Shown here piece after piece: positions 58,844 through 64,000 of a stretch of 64,000 bases of DNA (the first letter of the stretch is position 1; every line of letters starts with the position of its first letter). The DNA comes from Halopiger aswanensis (lineage in GTDB: Archaea > Halobacteriota > Halobacteria > Halobacteriales > Natrialbaceae): positions 310,001 through 374,000 of the forward strand of contig NZ_RAPO01000002.1 of assembly GCF_003610195.1 (NCBI RefSeq), given 5' to 3'. A program made the position numbers and the translations under genes. A model generated the notes under the pieces. That model made no database searches. It was not told where the DNA came from and worked only from the letters and a program-made list of their open reading frames with translations.

Positions 58844-60073
58844 TTATTCCCGGTCGGACTCGGAGTACGTGAGTTCGTCGCCAGCGCCGGCTACCGTCGC
58901 ACTGCCCTGTGCCGGCCCGGCAGCGTCGGGGAGCCGGAACCCGCCTTCCGGCCGCGCACTGAGTTCCCGCTGGGGGTACGGAATGGCGATGTCCTCGCGA
59001 TCGTAGGCCGCTTTGAGTTCGTGGACCGCCTCCCGCAGCGTCGTCCACTTCTTGTGGGCGTTCGGCTGGCGGATCCAGAACCGACACTCCAGGGTGATCG
59101 CCGAGTCGCCGAACGCCGTCGGAACGATCTGCGGTTTGGGCGCCGGTGCCACGTCGTCGACGCCTTCGATCGCCTCGAGCGCGATTTCCTCGGCGCGCTC
59201 GAGATCCGTCTCGTAGTCGACGCCGACCTCAAGGCGCAGCCGCAGCCGGTTTCGTTTGCTGCGGTTGACGACGGTGCTGCTCGAGACGTGATCGTTCGGC
59301 AGGACGATGATCTCGCCGTCGAAGCTCCGCAGGCGCGTGTTGATGATCGTGATGTCGACGACCGTCCCTTCCTTGTCGCCGATCTCGACCCAGTCGCCGA
59401 TCTCGAACGGCCGCGCGAACATCAGGACGAAGCCGGCGATGAGCGAACCCAGCGTCTGGCGGGCGGCCATACCGACGACGATGCCGAGGAAGCCGGCCCC
59501 GACGAGCAGCCCGCCGAGGTCGATCGGCCACAGCGAGAGCGCGGCCAATCCGGCCGCCAGAAAGATCGTTACCTGCAGCACGCGGAAGACGACCCCCTCC
59601 TGGTGGGCCGTCACGTAGGTCGCGTCCGCGAGCCACTCGTCCAGACGCTGCTCGAGGTATCGGGTGCCGACGATGGCGCCGGCCAGCAGGCCGATCGTCA
59701 GGACGAGACGACCGAAGACGGGGAAGACGGTCGCGAGTAGATCGAGCGCCCGATCCGCGAGGTCCGGTCGGTCCCAGACGAACAGCAGGAGCAGTCCGGT
59801 CGTCCCGAGGACGACCGCCTGCAGCGTCCGAATCACCGCCCGCATCGGGAACGGAACGTCGGTCACCTCGTCGATCGTCTCGAGGATGCTGCCGGCCTCG
59901 CTCTCTCGGAGCCGCCGACCGACGTACCCTACCGTCCGGCGGACGGCGATCGGCGCGACGACGAACCCGGTCACGAGGGCGAGCGCGATGACGCCGGCGC
60001 TGACGGCAAGCCGCCCCTCGGTCGAGGTGATCGCCTCGAGCGTCGTCTGAATCGTCTCGACGTGTTCGAACAC
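58844..60073 (-). CDS. mscS: Small-conductance mechanosensitive channel (MscS family)
   Basis: The 409-residue protein has about five membrane helices, then the MscS core with LLVGAGFLGIVVGMAARQTLGSLIAGFVLMFARPFEIGDWV split between pore helix and beta domain (about residues 195-240) and VVDITIINTRLRSFDGEIIVLPN. It opens under membrane tension to release solutes, relevant for a halophile facing dilution. The start is a GTG at 60073 with GATATACC on the minus strand about 37 nt upstream; in-frame codons upstream to 60478 are not preferred. The C-terminus extends 70 residues past the core. Confidence 0.9.
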   Translation of the reverse strand: MFEHVETIQTTLEAITSTEGRLAVSAGVIALALVTGFVVAPIAVRRTVGYVGRRLRESEAGSILETIDEVTDVPFPMRAVIRTLQAVVLGTTGLLLLFVWDRPDLADRALDLLATVFPVFGRLVLTIGLLAGAIVGTRYLEQRLDEWLADATYVTAHQEGVVFRVLQVTIFLAAGLAALSLWPIDLGGLLVGAGFLGIVVGMAARQTLGSLIAGFVLMFARPFEIGDWVEIGDKEGTVVDITIINTRLRSFDGEIIVLPNDHVSSSTVVNRSKRNRLRLRLEVGVDYETDLERAEEIALEAIEGVDDVAPAPKPQIVPTAFGDSAITLECRFWIRQPNAHKKWTTLREAVHELKAAYDREDIAIPYPQRELSARPEGGFRLPDAAGPAQGSATVAGAGDELTYSESDRE

Positions 60074-60182
60074 TGGTGACAGTCGTCCGGACCGTACGGG
60101 CGGCCGGTATATCTGACTGGTGGCCCCATCGAAGGAGTCGGTAGGGCGGCCCCGGCCAAACTGCGTTATACAATCACTAACA

Positions 60183-60860
60183 ATGATTACGGTCGAGCGC
60201 GTACCGTCTCCAGTGGCGCTCATCGTCGAGTTCGAGCTCCGGACGCCCATTCTGCGGGAAGCGGCGCAGGCAGCCCGGAAGCTCCGCCTCGAGGAGGTGT
60301 ACGGCACCGAGTCCGGAGAGCCGAAACTGCTCTTCTGGGCGACGGTCGACGACAGCGACGCCTTCGAGGCAGCGCTGGACGACGATCCGAGCGTTCGGCG
60401 AGACACGCCGCTCGAGACGGCGTCGGACCGGCGTCTGTACAGCGTCGCGTTGACCGACGACGCGGCGGCGCGACTCACCTATCCTGCCGCGGCCAAACAC
60501 GACGTTGCGATCCTCGAGATCGTCGTCACCGACGAGACGGTCGTGCGCGCCCGCGTCCCCTCCCGCGACGCGCTGCAGGCCTACCGCGACCGCTGTCTCG
60601 AGCGAGGCGTCGGCTTCCGCCTGCAGCGACTGTATCCCGAACGGGATCCCGACGCCGACGGCGACCGCTACGGGGTTACCGAACCACAGCGCGAGGCGCT
60701 CCGTACCGCTCACTCGGCGGGATACTTCACCGTGCCGCGGGAGACGACGCTGTCGGAGCTCGCACCGGAGTTCGACATCACCGATCAGGCGCTGTCCGCG
60801 CGGCTTCGTCGCGGGCAGGCGAACCTGCTCGAGAACACGCTGGCCGACGACACTACGTAA
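60183..60860 (+). CDS. HTH_10 (bacterio-opsin activator-like) transcription regulator
   Basis: The 225-residue protein has an N-terminal sensor-like half (VERVPSPVALIVEFELRTPIL...) and a C-terminal HTH_10 domain with TEPQREALRTAHSAGYFTVPR and TLSELAPEFDITDQALSARLRRG (about residues 165-210), the winged helix shared with the bacterio-opsin activator Bat. No PAS or GAF domain is attached. ATG 60183 is the only start that gives the normal N-terminus. It is divergent from mscS and may regulate it, which is inference from position. Confidence 0.87.
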   Translation: MITVERVPSPVALIVEFELRTPILREAAQAARKLRLEEVYGTESGEPKLLFWATVDDSDAFEAALDDDPSVRRDTPLETASDRRLYSVALTDDAAARLTYPAAAKHDVAILEIVVTDETVVRARVPSRDALQAYRDRCLERGVGFRLQRLYPERDPDADGDRYGVTEPQREALRTAHSAGYFTVPRETTLSELAPEFDITDQALSARLRRGQANLLENTLADDTT

Positions 60861-61055
60861 CGGATTGCGGGTCAATGCGATCCAGCGCGCTGGACGCGCT
60901 GTTCGCCGCGCCTGACGCAGCCGATTGCGCCGCGCGACGATCGGCGCCGTGACCTTCACTTATGCGGACCGGCGCATCACCGTCGAGACGCCCGGCCGAA
61001 TCGAACTGATTCCTCTCGAGTCGTCTCCTCTCGATCGGCAAAAACGGCTGCGGCG

Positions 61056-61727
61056 TTAGTAAATCAGTTCGTCGTCGTTTTCGGCCATGTACAGCGTCCG
61101 CGCGGCGATGTTGACCGCGTGGTCGCCGACCCGCTCTAGGTCCCGAATCGTCAGCAGGAGCCGTGAGACGTCCTGCAGCAGCCGTTCGACCTCCTCGGGC
61201 TCCTCGAGTTCCCGCTCGATGAGGTCGCGGACGACGATCTCGCTCGCCCGTTCGGCGAACTGGTCGAGGTCGTCGTCGCGGGCCGCGATTTCCCGGCAAG
61301 TATCCGTGTTTTCGGTGTCGTAGGCTAACATCGCCTCCTCGATCATGTCGAGGGTCATCTCGCCCATCTCCTGGACGTCGACGTCCGGGAAGAGGTTCTC
61401 CTCGGCCTCGAGGGTGTACTCGCCGAGATTGACCGCGAGGTCGGCGATCCGCTCCAAGTCCGTCGTGATCTTGAACGAGGCTGCGATAAACCGCAGGTCG
61501 CTCGCGACGGGCTGCTGGAGCGCCAGCAGGTCGATACAGTCCTGCTCGAGGTCGAGGTACATTCGGTTGATCTCGCCGTCGCCCTCGATGACCTCCCGGG
61601 CGAGGTCTTCGTCTTTCTGCTCGAGCGCGTCCAGTCCCATGCGGAGCCGTTCCATGACGACTTCGCTCATGTAGAGGATATCCTCGCGGAGTTCCGCGAG
61701 TTGTTCCTGATAAGATTTCCGAGCCAT
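61056..61727 (-). CDS. phoU: PhoU family phosphate signalling protein
   Basis: The 223-residue helical protein has the two PhoU repeats: REVIEGDGEINRMYLDLEQDC with SDLRFIAASFKITTDLERIADLAVNLGEY, and ARDDDLDQFAERASE with LLLTIRDLERVGDHAVNIAA; the ERxGDxAxN motif in each repeat binds a metal cluster in known structures. It modulates phosphate uptake via PstB. It follows pstB on the same strand by 150 bp, so both are probably one transcript. ATG 61727 is the natural start. Confidence 0.93.
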   Translation of the reverse strand: MARKSYQEQLAELREDILYMSEVVMERLRMGLDALEQKDEDLAREVIEGDGEINRMYLDLEQDCIDLLALQQPVASDLRFIAASFKITTDLERIADLAVNLGEYTLEAEENLFPDVDVQEMGEMTLDMIEEAMLAYDTENTDTCREIAARDDDLDQFAERASEIVVRDLIERELEEPEEVERLLQDVSRLLLTIRDLERVGDHAVNIAARTLYMAENDDELIY

Positions 61728-61877
61728 AGTCCAGAAACGGCGGGCGTCACTGATAAAGGTTGTAGGCCGAACCGACGACGGAGTGGCGAGGAGGGGGCCG
61801 ATGATCGACGGTCGACGATCGGCGACGACGAGCCGGCAAGTCATCGAGCCGACAAGCCGTCGAGCCTGCGGGTCCGG

Positions 61878-62735
61878 CTACCCGAATTTCCCGGTGATGT
61901 AGTCCTCGACGCGGTCGCTCTCGGGGTTCTCGAAGATCTTGTCCGTGTCGTCGAACTCCACGAGGTGGCCGCCGGTCAGGAAGACGGCGGTCTTGTCCGA
62001 GATTCGGGCGGCCTGCTGCATGTTGTGCGTGACGATGATGACCGTGTACTCCTCGGCGAGTTCCTCGACGAGGTCCTCGATCTTCGAGGTCGCGACGGGG
62101 TCCAGCGCCGAGGCCGGTTCGTCCATGAGGATGACCTCCGGGTCCGGTGCGATCGCGCGAGCGATGCAGAGACGCTGTTGTTGCCCGCCGGAGAGATCCA
62201 GCCCGCTCGAGTCGAGTTGGTCCTCGACTTCCTCGAGCAGCGCCGCCCGCTCGAGGGCAGTGTGGACCTTCTCGTCGAGGTTCTCGTCCTGACCCTGAAC
62301 GCGGAGGCCGTAGGCGACGTTGTCGTAGATGCTCTTCGGGAAGGGATTCGGTTTCTGGAAGACCATGCCGATCTTCCGCCGCAGGGCGACGGGATCGACG
62401 TCCTCGTCGTAGACGTTCTTCTCGCGGAAGAACAGGTCGCCCTCGACGCGGGCGATGTCGATGAGGTCGTTCATCCGGTTGATCGAGCGCAAGAACGTCG
62501 ACTTTCCGCAGCCGGAGGGGCCGATCAGCGCCGTCACCTGCTCCTCGGGGATCTCGAGGTTGATCCCGTGGAGGGCCTGATCGTCACCGTAGTAGACGTC
62601 GAGATCCCGCGCCTCGATAACGGGGTCGACGATGTCTGGTGAGCCAAGCGGCGCGTCGCCGGTCGTCGATTCCGTCCGAGCGCCGTCGGACTCGGACGTC
62701 GATACGGTTCGTTGGCCGCCGCCGTTCGCGGTCAT
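61878..62735 (-). CDS. pstB: Phosphate ABC transporter ATP-binding protein
   Basis: The 285-residue ATPase shows Walker [10 protein letters not shown] (about residues 72-80), the Q-loop [21 protein letters not shown] that is typical of PstB, signature LSGGQQQRL (about 185), Walker [13 protein letters not shown] and the switch His in [11 protein letters not shown]. It powers high-affinity phosphate import with PstA and PstC, which must lie outside the window. An N-terminal extension of about 40 residues precedes the ABC core. Downstream is phoU; upstream is a histidine kinase gene 66 bp away. Confidence 0.94.
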   Translation of the reverse strand: MTANGGGQRTVSTSESDGARTESTTGDAPLGSPDIVDPVIEARDLDVYYGDDQALHGINLEIPEEQVTALIGPSGCGKSTFLRSINRMNDLIDIARVEGDLFFREKNVYDEDVDPVALRRKIGMVFQKPNPFPKSIYDNVAYGLRVQGQDENLDEKVHTALERAALLEEVEDQLDSSGLDLSGGQQQRLCIARAIAPDPEVILMDEPASALDPVATSKIEDLVEELAEEYTVIIVTHNMQQAARISDKTAVFLTGGHLVEFDDTDKIFENPESDRVEDYITGKFG

Positions 62736-62801
62736 ATGGGGTACCTGAAGCTTGGGCGTCGGGCAGTTACCAGTTCCGGAATCCGTCTCGGCCGTCTCGA
62801 C

Positions 62802-64000
62802 TCAGACGCCCGCAGGGACCGAACTGCCGGCACGGTCGGCACCGTCACCGGGAACGAGCGGGAGCTCGAGTACGACCGTCGCGCCCTGGAGCCCGCCGCC
62901 GCTGATTGCGTCGCGGTCGCCGGCGTCGTCGGTGCCGACCGCATCGGCGTCGACGGCGGAGCCGTGACCGCTGCCGTCCGCAGCCGTTCCGCACGGAATG
63001 ACGAGCCGACCGTCGTATCGGCTGCAGATCCAGTCGACCAGCCACAGACCGATGCCGCCGGTATGATTGACCTGCGACATCGCGCGCTCGCCGGTGATAA
63101 CCGACACCTCGTCCGCCGTGATGCCCGGGCCGTCGTCGGCGACGATGACCAGAATCCGGTCGGTTTCGATATCGACGTCAATCGTTACGACGACGGTCGG
63201 CGACGCGCCGGCGTGATCGACGACGTTCGCGAGCAGTTCGTCGATCGCGATCGCGATCTCGTCGCCGCAGGCCGCGACCGCCCGATCCGGGCCGCTGACG
63301 GTGACGTTCTCGAGCGATCGTCGTGGATCATCCTCTTCAGCGCTGTCGGCGAATTCGGCGACTCGCTCGCGGACGAGCGTCGCAACGTCGGTTCGTGGGG
63401 GCTCGTCTTCTGCTGCGACTGCGACCGGATCGAGTAACCCCTCGGTCAGTCGCGCCCGGTCCCCGAGTTCGAGCAGGTCCCGGGCCGTTCGCCGGATCTC
63501 CGCCGCTGCTTCCCGGTCGTCGTCCGCGAGCGACGCCTCGAGATCGCTCGCGCGGCCGATAACGATGTTTAAGTTATTGCGCAGGTTGTGCCGCAGGATG
63601 CGGTTGAGCACGAGCAGCATCTGCTCGCGGCGGCCGAGGGCCGCGCCGAGCCGGGCCAGCGCGTCGTCGATCCGGCGCCACTCGGCGGAACCGCTGATGG
63701 ACGGTCCCGCCTCGTACTCCCGTCGCTCGAGCGCGTGGACCCGCTCGAGGAGCCGACCGATCCGGCGCACCTGCGAGCGGTAGATCCAGACGCCGAACGC
63801 GATTACCGCCCCAAGCAGCGTCACACCGGAGACGACCTGCAGCGTCACGAGATTGATACTGGGCGACACGATCGCTGCCCGGTCGCGATATGTGGTGACC
63901 GTCCAGTCGACGCTCTCGAGGTCGGCCTCGGCGCTGATGGTTTCGCTCGGGTTCTCGATTTCGGCGTCCGTTCCGCCGTCGATCCCCTCGCCGGCCTCAC
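62802..64000 (-). CDS. Sensor histidine kinase, C-terminal part cut by the window end
   Basis: The minus-strand frame is open from 64000 to the stop at 62802, so at least 399 codons are present and the N-terminus is outside. The visible part starts with the end of an extracytoplasmic domain (DWTVTTYRDRAAI), one membrane helix (about visible residues 51-71), a linker, a HisKA-like box RILRHNLRNNLNIVIG and a HATPase_c domain with ELLANVVDHAG, DDGPGI and GGIGLWLVDWI. It is a one-helix-entry Cache-type kinase. The GTG at 63869 gives a product without the outer domain and is not favoured. It precedes pstB and phoU on the same strand, so a role in phosphate sensing is possible. Confidence 0.83.
   Translation of the reverse strand, partial: EAGEGIDGGTDAEIENPSETISAEADLESVDWTVTTYRDRAAIVSPSINLVTLQVVSGVTLLGAVIAFGVWIYRSQVRRIGRLLERVHALERREYEAGPSISGSAEWRRIDDALARLGAALGRREQMLLVLNRILRHNLRNNLNIVIGRASDLEASLADDDREAAAEIRRTARDLLELGDRARLTEGLLDPVAVAAEDEPPRTDVATLVRERVAEFADSAEEDDPRRSLENVTVSGPDRAVAACGDEIAIAIDELLANVVDHAGASPTVVVTIDVDIETDRILVIVADDGPGITADEVSVITGERAMSQVNHTGGIGLWLVDWICSRYDGRLVIPCGTAADGSGHGSAVDADAVGTDDAGDRDAISGGGLQGATVVLELPLVPGDGADRAGSSVPAGV

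Overview
The window is chromosomal DNA from a halophilic archaeon (class Halobacteria). The evidence is very GC-rich coding sequence, strongly acidic proteins, archaeal-type ribosomal proteins and RNA polymerase subunits (eL18, eL8/L7Ae, eS28, eL24, Rpo3, Rpo10, Rpo6), archaeal lipid genes, twin-arginine secretion signals and many leaderless genes with a TATA box about 27-30 nt before the start codon. The genus cannot be fixed from the sequence alone.

Bases 1-9.3 kb hold a conserved information-processing and lipid block: the end of rpo3, tRNA-Leu(CAG), rpl18e, rpl13, rps9, rpo10, rpo6 (a 59-codon gene), enolase and rps2. After these come a divergent thiamine-type regulator (ThiR-like) and an isoprenoid set: mevalonate kinase, isopentenyl phosphate kinase, RNase J and a polyprenyl diphosphate synthase. 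A 125-nt structured RNA candidate sits in front of RNase J. From 10.4 to 21.6 kb lie TspO, a frameshifted TauE/SafE gene, an Nramp-fold transporter lacking the usual metal ligands, glutamyl-tRNA synthetase, a halocyanin-like lipoprotein, a secreted carboxypeptidase-regulatory-like protein, an SDR and TmcA. From 21.7 to 23.3 kb is the rpl7Ae-rps28e-rpl24e-ndk operon, preceded by a strongly folded leader.

From 23.5 to 36.3 kb are a winged-helix gene, superoxide dismutase with an inverted repeat in its promoter, a fused FAD/FeS dehydrogenase, a 7TM-PAS histidine kinase, a BioD-like P-loop protein and a complete thiamine ABC transporter (thiB-thiP-thiQ), which may be a target of the ThiR-like regulator 26 kb away. 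From 36.4 to 46.2 kb are a membrane-anchored HTH regulator, tRNA-Glu(CTC), an SDR, PEP carboxylase, an unusual membrane HExxH-TPR protein in a more AT-rich patch, MoxR and tRNA-Ser(CGA). A small tRNA-flank scar follows tRNA-Ser, and a tRNA-Ser-like fragment lies near 40.03 kb.

From 46.5 to 64 kb are a Tat-type iron-sulfur protein, citramalate/isopropylmalate synthase with an upstream short ORF, DUF192, a large chemotaxis-type transducer, an HNH-like protein, a saccharopine-dehydrogenase-like protein, a cluster of small haloarchaeal genes, a bactofilin, an MscS channel, an HTH_10 regulator, phoU, pstB and a histidine kinase cut by the window edge.

No rRNA, CRISPR array, complete insertion sequence, integrase or replication origin was seen. 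The best candidates for undescribed biology are the two folded RNA leaders (RNase J and rpl7Ae), the ligand-less Nramp homolog, the HExxH-TPR membrane protein and the upstream short ORFs.
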